Below, one piece after another: positions 19,193 through 27,828 of a stretch of 64,000 bases of DNA. Both the position numbers and the translations under genes were made by a program. The notes under the pieces were generated by a model. The model saw nothing but the letters and a program-made list of their open reading frames with translations, did no database searches and was not told the origin of the DNA. The stretch is from Lactiplantibacillus herbarum. Its GTDB lineage: Bacteria; Bacillota; Bacilli; Lactobacillales; Lactobacillaceae. Position 1 is the stretch's first letter. The number at the start of each line of letters is the position of its first letter. The stretch lies in contig NZ_LFEE01000018.1 in the NCBI RefSeq assembly GCF_001039045.1, positions 129,342-193,341 on the forward strand. The letters are read 5' to 3'.

Positions 19193-19540
19193 ATGGAAAT
19201 TGCAAAAAATTATCGAATTAATTCGTTATTTGAGTTCTATGAACCCCTGTTAACGAATAAACAAAAAGAATATATTCAGCTGTATTACGCTGACGATTAC
19301 TCCTTAGGTGAGATTGCGGAAGAATTCTCAGTTTCGCGGCAAGCGGTTTATGATAATATCAAGCGTACTGAGAAGATTCTGGAAGGCTACGAAACCAAAC
19401 TTCACTTATATCATGATTTTGTCGAGCGTAATCAAGAAATTGATGCAATTTCAGATTATGTTAAAGGACACTATCATGGGGATACGCAGTTAATAAAAAT
19501 GATTCAACAACTAGTCAACTTAGAAGCTGACTCAGAATAA
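19193..19540 (+). CDS. ylxM: YlxM family DNA-binding protein (UPF0122, SRP-linked)
   Basis: This 115-residue helix-turn-helix protein has a sigma-70 region 4-like core ([37 protein letters not shown], about 20-57, of which the last part is the recognition helix). YlxM always sits before ffh; in streptococci it has been linked to SRP function. It ends 23 bp before ffh and shares its promoter. ATG 19193 follows GCGAGGAG. Confidence 0.9.
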   Translation: MEIAKNYRINSLFEFYEPLLTNKQKEYIQLYYADDYSLGEIAEEFSVSRQAVYDNIKRTEKILEGYETKLHLYHDFVERNQEIDAISDYVKGHYHGDTQLIKMIQQLVNLEADSE

Positions 19541-19563
19541 ATAATAAAGGTTAGGTGACACGA

Positions 19564-21012
19564 ATGGCATTTGAAGGCCTAACGGAACGTTTACAAAAGG
19601 CAATGACCAATCTTCGTCGTAAGGGGAAGATTTCTGAAAGTGATTTACGTGCAACCATGCGTGAAATTCGGCTCGCATTACTAGAAGCCGACGTTAACTT
19701 CACGGTTGTTAAAGACTTTGTCAAAACGGTTCGTGAGCGGGCACTGGGAGCGAAAGTCCTTGAAGGCTTGAACCCCGCCCAACAGATTGTAAAGATCGTT
19801 AACGAAGAATTAACGAAGACGATGGGTGAAAAGGCAGTTCCATTAAACCAGTCGGATAAGATTCCAACCGTTATCATGATGGCTGGGCTCCAAGGGGCCG
19901 GTAAAACGACCACTGTTGGTAAATTAGCCTTAAAACTCAAGAACGAACAAGATGCACGGCCATTAATGATTGCGGCCGATATTTACCGTCCAGCCGCAAT
20001 TCAACAATTGCAACAGGTCGGTGAACAGATCGATGTACCTGTATTCCAATTAGGGACCGATGTTGATCCAGTTGAGATCGTTCGTCAAGGGATGGCCCAC
20101 GCCCGTGAGAATCATAACGATTACGTCTTTATTGATACGGCCGGTCGTTTACAGATTGACGAACAATTGATGAATGAGTTAGCTAACATCAAGGATCTAG
20201 TCCATCCAGACGAAATTCTGTTAGTGATCGATGCCATGACTGGTCAAAATGCCGTTAACACTGCGGAAGGGTTTAACGAAAAGTTAGACGTTACCGGGGT
20301 TGTCTTGACCAAGTTAGATGGTGACACTCGTGGTGGGGCTGCGTTATCAATTCGTGCCGTTACGGGTAAACCAATCAAGTTTGTTGGTCAAGGTGAAAAG
20401 ATGACCGATTTGGATGTCTTCCATCCAGATCGTATGGCTGATCGAATCTTAGGCATGGGTGACATGCTGACATTGATCGAAAAGGCCCAACAACAATTTG
20501 ACGAAAAACAAGCCGAAGAGATGAACCTGAAGATTCAGGAAAACACTTTTGACTTCAATGACTTCATCGATCAACTCGACCAAGTGGACAAGATGGGGAA
20601 CATGGAAGATATCATGAAGATGATTCCTGGGATGGCTAATAACCCTGCCATGAAGAATATCAACATGGATCCTAAAGATATCGCCCATGTTCGAGCAATC
20701 GTCTACTCAATGACTAAGGCTGAAAAGGCTGATCCTGATCTGTTGAACCCTTCACGGCGTCGACGGATCTCAGCCGGTTCTGGTCGCCCAATCCACGAAG
20801 TTAACCGCATGATCAAGCAATTCAACCAGACCAAGAAAATGATGAACCAAATGTCGAAGGGTAACTTTGCCGGCATGGAAGGTTTGATGGGCGGCAATGG
20901 CGGTGGTATTGGTGGCAAGATGCAACAAATGGCTATGAAGCGGATGGTCAATCAGACTAAGAAGAAGAAACAGAAGCGTTTAGCCCAAGCAATGCGGCGT
21001 CGTAAGCGCTAG
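19564..21012 (+). CDS. ffh: Signal recognition particle protein Ffh
   Basis: This 482-residue SRP GTPase binds signal peptides of membrane proteins emerging from the ribosome. The NG domain has GLQGAGKTTT (about 106-115), DTAGRL and TKLDGDTRGG. The methionine-rich M domain (about 300-440) contains the RNA-binding SRRRRISAGSG and a Met/Gly-rich tail. ATG 19564 was chosen; an in-frame GTG at 19555 overlaps the ribosome site region. The partner receptor FtsY is just upstream. Confidence 0.97.
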   Translation: MAFEGLTERLQKAMTNLRRKGKISESDLRATMREIRLALLEADVNFTVVKDFVKTVRERALGAKVLEGLNPAQQIVKIVNEELTKTMGEKAVPLNQSDKIPTVIMMAGLQGAGKTTTVGKLALKLKNEQDARPLMIAADIYRPAAIQQLQQVGEQIDVPVFQLGTDVDPVEIVRQGMAHARENHNDYVFIDTAGRLQIDEQLMNELANIKDLVHPDEILLVIDAMTGQNAVNTAEGFNEKLDVTGVVLTKLDGDTRGGAALSIRAVTGKPIKFVGQGEKMTDLDVFHPDRMADRILGMGDMLTLIEKAQQQFDEKQAEEMNLKIQENTFDFNDFIDQLDQVDKMGNMEDIMKMIPGMANNPAMKNINMDPKDIAHVRAIVYSMTKAEKADPDLLNPSRRRRISAGSGRPIHEVNRMIKQFNQTKKMMNQMSKGNFAGMEGLMGGNGGGIGGKMQQMAMKRMVNQTKKKKQKRLAQAMRRRKR

Positions 21013-21047
21013 TCTATAAGTTTTTTTAGCCTGTCAAGAAAAAAACC

Positions 21048-21077
21048 TTTACAAGCTATTGATTTACTGGTTATATT
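21048..21077 (+). promoter_or_regulatory. Predicted rpsP promoter
   Basis: TTTACA (21048-21053) and TATATT (21072-21077) are 18 bp apart, 33 bp before rpsP. Confidence 0.5.
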
Positions 21078-21110
21078 ATTATCTGTTAAAGAATTTCGGG
21101 AGGTGTTTAC

Positions 21111-21383
21111 ATGTCAGTCAAGATTCGTTTAAAGCGAATGGGTTCTAAGAAAAACCCATTTTACCGGATTGTTGTCGCAGACTCACGTTCACCACGTGAT
21201 GGTCGTTTTATCGCCCAAGTCGGCACATACAACCCACTTACAGAACCAGCCCAAGTTAAGCTTGAAGAGGAAGATATCCTCGGTTGGTTGAACAACGGTG
21301 CGCAACCTTCAGATACGGTTAAGAACATTTTATCTAAAGCCGGTATCATGAAGAAGTACCACGAAGCTAAGTTCACTAAATAA
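21111..21383 (+). CDS. rpsP: 30S ribosomal protein S16
   Basis: This 90-residue small-subunit protein begins [25 protein letters not shown] in the typical S16 manner (the first 20 residues are near-invariant) and contains the [13 protein letters not shown] motif. Length is normal. A GGGAGG site precedes ATG 21111. It is followed by khpA after 17 bp, the conserved rpsP-khpA-rimM-trmD-rplS order. Confidence 0.97.
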   Translation: MSVKIRLKRMGSKKNPFYRIVVADSRSPRDGRFIAQVGTYNPLTEPAQVKLEEEDILGWLNNGAQPSDTVKNILSKAGIMKKYHEAKFTK

Positions 21384-21400
21384 TAAAGCGGTAATAGATC

Positions 21401-21658
21401 ATGGCAGATATTAAAGCTTTAATCATTACGGTCGTAACTCCGTTGGTTCAGTATCCAGATGATATCAAAGTTAGCTTCAAGGAAACGACGCGTTATCTTG
21501 AATATAACTTAACGGTTAATCCCGAAGATATCGGACGAATTATTGGTCGGCAGGGCCGGGTTGCTACGGCAATTCGCACGATCGTGTATAGTGTCCGAGT
21601 TTCAGGACCTAAACGCGTCCGACTTACGATCGAAGACGGACAATCAAAAAACTCTTGA
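21401..21658 (+). CDS. khpA: KH-domain RNA-binding protein KhpA
   Basis: This 85-residue protein has a single KH domain with the GXXG-type loop in IGRIIGRQGRVATAIRTI (about 45-62). KhpA binds RNA, often as a dimer with KhpB/EloR, and affects cell elongation in streptococci and lactobacilli. It sits between rpsP and rimM as in other Firmicutes. The terminator overlaps its stop codon. Confidence 0.92.
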   Translation: MADIKALIITVVTPLVQYPDDIKVSFKETTRYLEYNLTVNPEDIGRIIGRQGRVATAIRTIVYSVRVSGPKRVRLTIEDGQSKNS

Positions 21659-21691
21659 GCGAAGCAGCAATGTTTTGTTTAAGAGTTTTTT
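21646..21691 (+). terminator. Intrinsic terminator after khpA
   Basis: AAAAAACTCTT (from 21646) pairs with AAGAGTTTTTT (to 21691). The stem starts inside the last codons of khpA. It separates rpsP-khpA from rimM-trmD. Confidence 0.8.
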
Positions 21692-21740
21692 ATTATCTAA
21701 AATCTAAAGTTTAAAGACTAAAACCTAGTTATAGACTCTC

Positions 21741-21953
21741 GCCTCCGGTGGTCAGTACTAGCTCAGCTGTGGGACCGGGTCAAGCCTGAGAAACGGTCTT
21801 GACCCTCGCCTTGGTCCTCGGCACAATTCGCCAATGACCAATGACCAATGACCAATGACCAATGACCAAGGGCGTCCGTGGTGTAAGTCCGGTGACAAAC
21901 CACACCGAACTAACGCCACTTTCACAATACCGCTAGTACTGCCCACCTCCGGC
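21741..21953. mobile_element. 213-bp MITE-like element with inverted terminal repeats
   Basis: The ends are inverted copies: 21741-21762 matches the reverse complement of 21932-21953 at 18 of 22 positions, with an identical 10-base inner core CAGTACTAGC. Inside are an 8-bp hairpin (21777-21784 with 21798-21805) and a 7-bp tandem repeat. There is no coding sequence and no clear target duplication. It fills the khpA-rimM gap, where genes are normally close. Whether it is mobile is inference; copies elsewhere would be needed. Confidence 0.55.
21831..21868. repeat. Tandem repeat of CCAATGA, five copies plus a partial
   Basis: Five exact head-to-tail CCAATGA units run from 21831 to 21865, followed by a partial CCA. 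They lie inside the inverted-repeat element. A slippage-prone array like this can differ in copy number between strains. Confidence 0.9.
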
Positions 21954-22194
21954 TAAATTGAGTGAGGATGGTTAACCTTAGTTCAGATTAGGAGAGAAAC
22001 TAGGCGTCAATAATTAGTTTCAATTTGGGCGATTTTTAGCCGGTCATCTAGCTGGTAGAGAGTTCGATTGGGCTATTTTAGAATTTTTAACTTTTAGATT
22101 ACAAAAACACTAGTCGGTTGGGCGAACACTTTAGCGTTAACTTCCCGAATCTGATAAAATATAAATAAATATTGTGCAAATAAAGGAGAATTCA
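21954..22194. other. Remaining khpA-rimM intergenic sequence
   Basis: I see no ORF or strong hairpin here. An AT-rich stretch (TATAAATAAATATT, about 22160) just before rimM probably holds its promoter, but I cannot place a convincing -35 box. Confidence 0.4.
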
Positions 22195-22719
22195 ATGGAC
22201 TATTATCGTATAGGAACACTTGTTAATACGCATGGTATTCGTGGTGACGTCAAAGTGATGGTTATTACGGATTTCCCTGAAGAACGATTCAAGAAGGGGA
22301 AACAAATCATCCTTTTTGAAAAGCCAGAAGCGACAACTGGCGGCGTTACCATGACAATTAGTAAAGCCCGGGAACAAAAAGGCTTATACTTTTTGACGCT
22401 TGAAGGTATTACTAACATTAATGATATTGAGAAATACAAAGGCTGGACGATTAAGGTGCCTGCAGAGGCCCTTCATGCGTTACCAGAGGGCGAATACTAC
22501 TACCATCAGATCATTGGCCTAAAAGTCGTTACAACAGCTGGTGAGACCTTAGGAAAGATCAAGGAGATCTTAGCACCTGGTGCAAACGATGTCTGGGTCG
22601 TTCAACGCGAACACGGTGCATCTGATGTCTTATTACCAAAGATTCCGCAAGTTATTAAGACGGTTGATTTAGAAGCCGGCGTTGTAACTGTTGAATTGAT
22701 GGAAGGGCTGATCGATTAA
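22195..22719 (+). CDS. rimM: 16S rRNA processing protein RimM
   Basis: This 174-residue 30S maturation factor binds S19 and helps assemble the 3' domain. The N-terminal RimM domain begins [19 protein letters not shown], and a PRC-barrel domain occupies about 95-170, with [10 protein letters not shown] and [11 protein letters not shown] 22195 follows AAAGGAGAA; an in-frame start at 22174 would include that site within the gene and is rejected. The stop overlaps trmD (TAATG). Confidence 0.95.
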   Translation: MDYYRIGTLVNTHGIRGDVKVMVITDFPEERFKKGKQIILFEKPEATTGGVTMTISKAREQKGLYFLTLEGITNINDIEKYKGWTIKVPAEALHALPEGEYYYHQIIGLKVVTTAGETLGKIKEILAPGANDVWVVQREHGASDVLLPKIPQVIKTVDLEAGVVTVELMEGLID

Positions 22720-23459
22720 TGCAAATTGATATTTTAAGCCTCTTTCCAGATATGTTTGAAGGGCCACTACACGCGTCGATGATCGGTAATGCAATTGAAA
22801 ATGAGCGGATCAACGTGGATGTCACCAATTTCCGCGATTACACGACCGACAAGCATAATCATGTCGATGACTATCCTTACGGTGGTGGCGCGGGAATGCT
22901 GCTGCAACCACAGCCAGTCTTTGATGCGTTGGCTGCAGTTCAGGAAAAACACCCAGCACCTGGTCGAGTTATTTTACTTGATCCAGCCGGGGTTCAGTTC
23001 AATCAGCGGGTCGCTGAGGACTTTGCTAAGGAAGAACACTTGACGTTCATCTGTGGTCACTACGAAGGCTATGACGAACGGATTCGCTCACTAGTTACCG
23101 ATGAGGTCTCTTTAGGCGATTACGTTCTAACTGGTGGTGAACTAGGGGCGATGGTCATGATCGATGCGACCGTCCGCCTATTACCTGGTGTACTTGGTAA
23201 TGCAGAGTCAGCACCTGGCGACTCATTTTCAAGTGGCTTGCTAGAGTATCCGCAATATACGCGTCCTGCTGATTTTCGTGGCATGAAAGTCCCAGATGTT
23301 CTGTTAAGCGGTGATCACGGTAAGGTTGATGATTGGCGGCTTGCCCAAGCATTAAAACGCACTTATGAGCGCCGTCCTGACATGCTGGAGAATTTGCCAT
23401 TATCAGGTAAGGCCCGCCAGATGTTAGCTGACTTACAGGATGAATCAACTGAGGGTTAA
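22719..23459 (+). CDS. trmD: tRNA (guanine-37-N1) methyltransferase TrmD
   Basis: This 246-residue SPOUT-class enzyme makes m1G37 in tRNA, which prevents +1 frameshifting. The N-terminal [14 protein letters not shown] and [12 protein letters not shown] are diagnostic. The knot region shows [11 protein letters not shown] and [19 protein letters not shown]. It overlaps rimM by one base, so the two are probably coupled. rplS follows after a 118-bp leader with its own promoter. Confidence 0.97.
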   Translation: MQIDILSLFPDMFEGPLHASMIGNAIENERINVDVTNFRDYTTDKHNHVDDYPYGGGAGMLLQPQPVFDALAAVQEKHPAPGRVILLDPAGVQFNQRVAEDFAKEEHLTFICGHYEGYDERIRSLVTDEVSLGDYVLTGGELGAMVMIDATVRLLPGVLGNAESAPGDSFSSGLLEYPQYTRPADFRGMKVPDVLLSGDHGKVDDWRLAQALKRTYERRPDMLENLPLSGKARQMLADLQDESTEG

Positions 23460-23466
23460 ATAAAAC

Positions 23467-23577
23467 TTGCATGCTAGTTGGTGAATATGGTATTCTATTC
23501 ATTGGCTATTATGCCCACAAACGATATTCCGCTGACCAAAGCTGTCACGAATGTCGGCGAAAGGAAGATATATACTT
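23467..23577 (+). promoter_or_regulatory. rplS promoter and candidate L19 leader hairpin
   Basis: TTGCAT (23467-23472) and TATTCT (23491-23496) are 18 bp apart, with a TGG before the -10. In the leader, 23530-23536 pairs with 23553-23559 over 7 bp (one G-U) directly before the AAAGGAAG ribosome site. Firmicutes often carry an autoregulatory L19 leader at this spot. That this is one is inference from position and from the hairpin. Confidence 0.45.
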
Positions 23578-23934
23578 ATGCGTCAAAACCAATTGATCGA
23601 AAAGCTCACCAACGAACAACTCCGTACGGATATCCCTGATTTCCGTGCCGGTGATACTGTTCGTATCCACGCCCGTGTCGTTGAAGGCACTCGCGAACGT
23701 ATCCAATTATTTGAAGGTGTGGTTATCAAACGCCACGGTTCAGGTATCAGCGAAACTTATACTGTTCGTAAGATCAGTAACGGTGTCGGTGTTGAACGTA
23801 CCTTCCCATTACACACACCACGTGTTGCTGCCATTGACGTTGTTCGTCAAGGTCGTGTACGTCGTGCTAAGTTGTACTACTTACGTGAATTACACGGTAA
23901 GGCTGCCCGGATCCCAGAACGTCGTCGGGGCTAA
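23578..23934 (+). CDS. rplS: 50S ribosomal protein L19
   Basis: This 118-residue large-subunit protein is at the subunit interface. The core contains [30 protein letters not shown] and [13 protein letters not shown], and ends [14 protein letters not shown] 23578 was chosen because AAAGGAAG precedes it; the in-frame start at 23551 lies upstream of that site. A strong terminator follows. Confidence 0.97.
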   Translation: MRQNQLIEKLTNEQLRTDIPDFRAGDTVRIHARVVEGTRERIQLFEGVVIKRHGSGISETYTVRKISNGVGVERTFPLHTPRVAAIDVVRQGRVRRAKLYYLRELHGKAARIPERRRG

Positions 23935-23989
23935 ATTACAACTAAAAAAGTTACAATCAGTAGCGTAAGCTAAGGTTGTGACAACAAAG

Positions 23990-24026
23990 AATCGGTTGAC
24001 TGCTTCGGTGGTCAGCCGATTTTTTG
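23990..24026 (+). terminator. Intrinsic terminator after rplS
   Basis: AATCGGTTGAC pairs with GTCAGCCGATT around a short loop, followed by T6. Confidence 0.85.
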
Positions 24027-24060
24027 TTACATAATTGAATGAATCACTTATGTTGAAGAA

Positions 24061-24107
24061 GCTCGTCATGGATTAGACAAATCATCTGATCCATGACGGG
24101 CTTTTTT
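24061..24107 (+). terminator. Orphan terminator-like hairpin upstream of the fab operon
   Basis: GC-x-CGTCATGGAT (24061-24073) pairs with ATCCATGACG-x-GC (24090-24101) and T6 follows. The rplS terminator lies only about 35 bp upstream, so no gene ends here. It could end readthrough, or a short RNA I cannot define. The rest of the 23935-24395 gap is AT-rich without an ORF. Confidence 0.6.
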
Positions 24108-24328
24108 GCGTTAATGAGTGTTTTTTTGATGAATCCGTAGCATCATTTAGACGTTATAAACTTTATAGTCCACCAGTTAGCCGATTTAAAACAATCGTAA
24201 AAAACGAGGGCAGATTGACATGTAAATTGGAAATTATTTCAAAAAATAATAGTGTCCATAAACGCAATGTTATCAGTATTTGTGAGTTACGTGAAACATC
24301 ACACTATGAATTAAACTGCTAACGTCAA

Positions 24329-24357
24329 TTGACAATGTTTTGCCAGATGAGTAACTT
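24329..24357 (+). promoter_or_regulatory. Possible fab operon promoter
   Basis: A perfect -35 TTGACA (24329-24334) is followed 17 bp later by a weak TAACTT. Another TTGACA is at 24215. An AT-rich inverted repeat (ATTATTT-x4-AAATAAT, about 24231-24248) lies between them and could be an operator. I cannot name the regulator; no fabT gene is in this window. Confidence 0.35.
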
Positions 24358-24395
24358 AATGCCATTCCCGAAACGGGTGAAAGGAGCAACTAAAA

Positions 24396-24839
24396 ATGAG
24401 TGTGTTAGAAGCAAGCGAAATTATGCAATTGATTCCCAACCGTTATCCAATTTTATTTATGGACCGGGTGGATGAACTCGAACCTGGTGAGTCCATCGTT
24501 GTCACTAAAAATGTCACGATCAACGAAGAATTCTTCCAAGGCCACTTCCCGGGTAATCCAGTCATGCCAGGTGTACTGATCATTGAAGCCCTCGCGCAGG
24601 CCGCTTCAATCTTAATTCTAAAATCTGAAAAATTTAAAGGTAAGACGGCCTATTTAGGTGCCATTAAGGATGCCAAGTTTCGTAAGGTGGTCCGTCCAGG
24701 TGATGTGCTGAAACTACACGTTCAGATGACTAAACAGCGCGCTAACATGGGCACGGTCAGTTGCCAAGCAATGGTCGGTGATCAAGCCGCCTGTACGGCT
24801 GACCTGACGTTTATCGTTGGGAAAGCAGATCAACCTTAG
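24396..24839 (+). CDS. fabZ: 3-hydroxyacyl-ACP dehydratase FabZ (active-type copy)
   Basis: This 147-residue hotdog-fold enzyme removes water from 3-hydroxyacyl-ACP in fatty-acid elongation. The catalytic His is in GHFPGNPVMPG (about 50-60) and the catalytic Glu in LIIEALAQ (about 64-71). It begins with the typical IPNRYPILFMDRV. It leads the fab operon, a place where Firmicutes usually have fabT-fabH. A GAAAGGAG site precedes the ATG. Another FabZ-like gene at 29516 lacks the catalytic His. Confidence 0.95.
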   Translation: MSVLEASEIMQLIPNRYPILFMDRVDELEPGESIVVTKNVTINEEFFQGHFPGNPVMPGVLIIEALAQAASILILKSEKFKGKTAYLGAIKDAKFRKVVRPGDVLKLHVQMTKQRANMGTVSCQAMVGDQAACTADLTFIVGKADQP

Positions 24840-24902
24840 AAAGGTGGCCTAGGTCGACTGCTGATTTTTGTTCAATGGACGCAATCAGCGTTGATGATAA
24901 CC

Positions 24903-25880
24903 ATGACAGCTAATTTTTCTATCTTAACGAGTGCCAAGGCACTGCCTAAAACTAGAGTTACTAATCAGGACTTAACCACCCTGATGCCAACCTCCGATGA
25001 GTGGATCACGCAGCGAACTGGTATTAAGACACGGTACGTTGCCACTGATGAGACGACAACCAGCCTTGCCGTTTCAGTGGCAGCCCAGTTACTAGCTCAG
25101 AGTGAGTTGTTGGCAACCGAGATTGATCTAATCGTGGTCGCAACCATGTCACCCGATTACTTGACCCCAGCCACGGCGACCCAAGTGCAAGCGGCAATTG
25201 GTGCGACTAATGCAGTGGCGTTCGATATCAATGCGGCGTGTGCTGGCTTTGTCTACGGAATGCAAGTAGTCCATCACTATTTACAACCAGGGCAGACGGC
25301 GATGCTGATTGGTAGTGAAACGCTCAGCCGGTTAGTCGACTGGCATGATCGCAATACGGCTGTTCTGTTTGGCGATGGCGCGGGCGGTATGTTGATTACC
25401 AATGATCCTGCGGCAACGACCGGTAAGTGGCTTGGAAGCCAGTACGCGACGTTTGGGGCGGATGGTCACTACTTGACGGCGGGGCAGATGCCAACCGTTA
25501 ATCCGTGGACGACAACAGCTGAGTCAGCCAACTGGTTTTTTCAAATGAACGGGCGGCGCGTTTATGACTTTGCGACTAAACAGGTGCCGCGTTCAATCGA
25601 GCAAGCACTGGGTCAAGCGCAGTTAACACCAGCAGCAATCAGTACCTTTATTCTGCACCAAGCTAATGCGCGGATTATCACAAGTGTGGGAAAGCAACTC
25701 GATCTAAGTACCGCGCAGTTGCCGATGAATATGGCACGCTACGGCAATACAGCGGCCGCTAGTGAACCGATTCTATTTTCGGAATTAGTTGCGAATAAGC
25801 AACTACAACGAGGTGCCAAACTAGTCTTTACTGGCTTTGGTGGTGGTCTCTCAGTGGGTAGTGCCGTCATTGAATACTAA
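24903..25880 (+). CDS. fabH: 3-oxoacyl-ACP synthase III FabH
   Basis: This enzyme of about 326 residues starts fatty-acid synthesis by condensing acetyl-CoA with malonyl-ACP. The catalytic triad is visible: Cys in NAACAGF (about residue 114), His in LHQANARI and Asn in GNTAAASEP. The start is uncertain: TTG 24891, ATG 24894 and ATG 24903 are all in frame and none has a strong ribosome site. I chose 24903. It is followed by acpP. Confidence 0.93.
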   Translation: MTANFSILTSAKALPKTRVTNQDLTTLMPTSDEWITQRTGIKTRYVATDETTTSLAVSVAAQLLAQSELLATEIDLIVVATMSPDYLTPATATQVQAAIGATNAVAFDINAACAGFVYGMQVVHHYLQPGQTAMLIGSETLSRLVDWHDRNTAVLFGDGAGGMLITNDPAATTGKWLGSQYATFGADGHYLTAGQMPTVNPWTTTAESANWFFQMNGRRVYDFATKQVPRSIEQALGQAQLTPAAISTFILHQANARIITSVGKQLDLSTAQLPMNMARYGNTAAASEPILFSELVANKQLQRGAKLVFTGFGGGLSVGSAVIEY

Positions 25881-25909
25881 ATAACTAACTTTATCTGGAG
25901 GAATTTAAA

Positions 25910-26155
25910 ATGCAAACAACTGAAATTTTTGAACAAGTTAAAAAGATGATCGTGGAACAACTCGATGTGGAAGCTAGTAAGATTACGATGACGACTAATT
26001 TTGCGGATGACTTAGCCTTAGATAGCTTGGATGTCTTTGAAGTAATCGACCAGATTGAAGACGAGTATGACCTAGAGATCGAAACGGACGATGCCTTGGC
26101 AACGGTTGGTGATCTGGTCAATTACGTGGCTAGTCACAAAGCCACTGAGGATTAG
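25910..26155 (+). CDS. acpP: Acyl carrier protein (fab operon copy)
   Basis: This 81-residue acidic protein has the phosphopantetheine site serine in ALDSLDVFEV (about residue 39). It carries the growing acyl chain for the enzymes encoded around it. It has a perfect TGGAGGAAT site. It differs from the plsX-linked ACP at 12629, so the strain has at least two ACPs. fabD follows after 3 bp. An Sfp-type transferase that could activate it ends the operon. Confidence 0.94.
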   Translation: MQTTEIFEQVKKMIVEQLDVEASKITMTTNFADDLALDSLDVFEVIDQIEDEYDLEIETDDALATVGDLVNYVASHKATED

Positions 26156-26158
26156 CGA

Positions 26159-27088
26159 ATGAAAGCGGCAGTTTTATTCAGTGGGCAAGGTCAACAGTTT
26201 GCTGAAATGGGTGCGGACTTCTATCAGACTGAACCAATCTATCGCCAAACCATCGATGAAGCAAACTTGCAATTGGACTGGGATTTGTGTGAACCGGCGG
26301 ACTGGTTTGAAAATGCCGAACGTGTTCCCGTAGCGATTACGGCCATGAACGTTGGCTTATATCGTTTGTTGACGACGGTATTACCGCATCCCGGTGTGCT
26401 AAGCGGATTGAGTTTAGGCGAATACGGGGCGCTGATTGCATCCGGTGCTTTATCGTTGAATGCTGGTCTCAAACTAGTGGCGGATCGTGCTCGTTATATG
26501 CAGCGGGCTAGCCTGCAACGACCGGGGCAATTGGTGGCGGCATTGAAAGTAACACCTGAATTAGTAGCGGCTGCTTGTCAGGCTGCTAAGCGTGTTGGCG
26601 AGGCCTATCCGGCTAATTATAATTTAACCGATCAAATTGTGATTGGTGGAGATTTGGCTGGTATTCAGGCGGCTACAGCCTATTTGAAGGCTCACGGAAT
26701 TAAACGGGTGGTGCCATTAGCAGTAGCCGTTGCGTCACATACACCATTAATGACTAGCGCTAGTGAAGCGTTAGCCAAACGATTACAATTTGTTGACGTG
26801 CATGTTCCCCAAGTCCCTGTGATCAGTAATACGACAGTGGCGCCGTTTACTAAGGCAACGTTAAAGCCGACACTAGTCGAACAGCTAGTTGAACCCACTC
26901 ATTTTTCAGCGTGTTTGAAACGTATTGAAAAATACGAAGTGGATACGGTGATTCAGATTGGTCCGGGCAATAACCTGGCTAAATTTGCTAAACAGACGTT
27001 ACCAGGAACGACGGTTTGGTCGATTGAGCATAGTGATGATTGGCAAGCACTAGGTCAAAGTATTGCGGAGGTACATTTATATGGATGA
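26159..27088 (+). CDS. fabD: Malonyl-CoA:ACP transacylase FabD
   Basis: This 309-residue enzyme moves malonate from CoA to ACP. It begins AVLFSGQGQQFAEMG. The active-site serine is in GLSLGEYGAL (about 81-90), where most members have GHSLGE, so a Leu replaces the His next to the nucleophile. The second active-site residue is His in VASHTPLM (about 195-202). It overlaps fabG by 8 bp (27081-27088). Confidence 0.95.
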   Translation: MKAAVLFSGQGQQFAEMGADFYQTEPIYRQTIDEANLQLDWDLCEPADWFENAERVPVAITAMNVGLYRLLTTVLPHPGVLSGLSLGEYGALIASGALSLNAGLKLVADRARYMQRASLQRPGQLVAALKVTPELVAAACQAAKRVGEAYPANYNLTDQIVIGGDLAGIQAATAYLKAHGIKRVVPLAVAVASHTPLMTSASEALAKRLQFVDVHVPQVPVISNTTVAPFTKATLKPTLVEQLVEPTHFSACLKRIEKYEVDTVIQIGPGNNLAKFAKQTLPGTTVWSIEHSDDWQALGQSIAEVHLYG

Positions 27089-27806
27089 TGATGTGATTCT
27101 AGTAACGGGAGCGGCTAAAGGGATTGGTCTAGCGACGGTTAAACAATTGGCGCCGCATGTCTCACAAGTTGTCTTAAATGTGCACCACGCAATTGAAGCG
27201 GATGAATGGACAGCCTTAACAGCTGAATTTTCAAATGTTACTCAGTTGGTTGGTGACGTCAGTGATGAAAGTATTGCGGCAGAACTAGTTGCAACGGTGA
27301 TTGATCAATTTGGTCGCTTGGACGGATTAGTGAATAATGCCGGAATAACTAAAGATCAGTTATTGACGCGTATGTCGACAACGGACTTTACAACAGTTTT
27401 ACAAACTAATCTCGTGGGAACTTTCAATATGACGAAGTTCGCTTTGAAAATCATGCAGAAACAACGTCGAGGTGCAATCGTAAACGTTGCGAGTGTGGTT
27501 GGGTTGCATGGCAATCTTGGTCAGGCCAATTATGCAGCTAGTAAGGCTGGCATTATCGGTTTGACTAAGACAACGGCCCTGGAAGGTGCGCGTCGGCAGA
27601 TTCGTTGTAATGCGATCGCACCCGGAATGATTACCACGGACATGACGGCTCAATTAAATGAACGCGTAACGGATGCAGCGTTGGCTTCAATTCCATTACA
27701 ACGTTTCGGAACCCCGGCAGAAGTTGCCCAAGCGATTGAATTCTTACTGTACCAGCCCTATTTAACGGGCCAAGTCCTCACGGTGGACGGTGGTATGACG
27801 ATTTAG
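27081..27806 (+). CDS. fabG: 3-oxoacyl-ACP reductase FabG
   Basis: This 241-residue short-chain dehydrogenase reduces 3-oxoacyl-ACP with NADPH. The cofactor loop TGAAKGIG is at the N-terminus, NNAG at about 84-87, the catalytic Ser in NVASVVG, and Tyr-x3-Lys in YAASKAG. It ends in VDGGMTI. ATG 27081 follows GCGGAGG; the longer in-frame start at 27063 lies upstream of that site. The start is inside fabD, so translation is probably coupled. Confidence 0.95.
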   Translation: MDDDVILVTGAAKGIGLATVKQLAPHVSQVVLNVHHAIEADEWTALTAEFSNVTQLVGDVSDESIAAELVATVIDQFGRLDGLVNNAGITKDQLLTRMSTTDFTTVLQTNLVGTFNMTKFALKIMQKQRRGAIVNVASVVGLHGNLGQANYAASKAGIIGLTKTTALEGARRQIRCNAIAPGMITTDMTAQLNERVTDAALASIPLQRFGTPAEVAQAIEFLLYQPYLTGQVLTVDGGMTI

Positions 27807-27828
27807 ATCTGGATGAGGAGGATTTTGA

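Noticed and set aside
21831-21868. A CRISPR array
   Set aside because: The unit is 7 bp with no spacers, and no cas genes are present.
24210-24250. A second full promoter at TTGACA 24215
   Set aside because: No acceptable -10 box lies 16-18 bp downstream.
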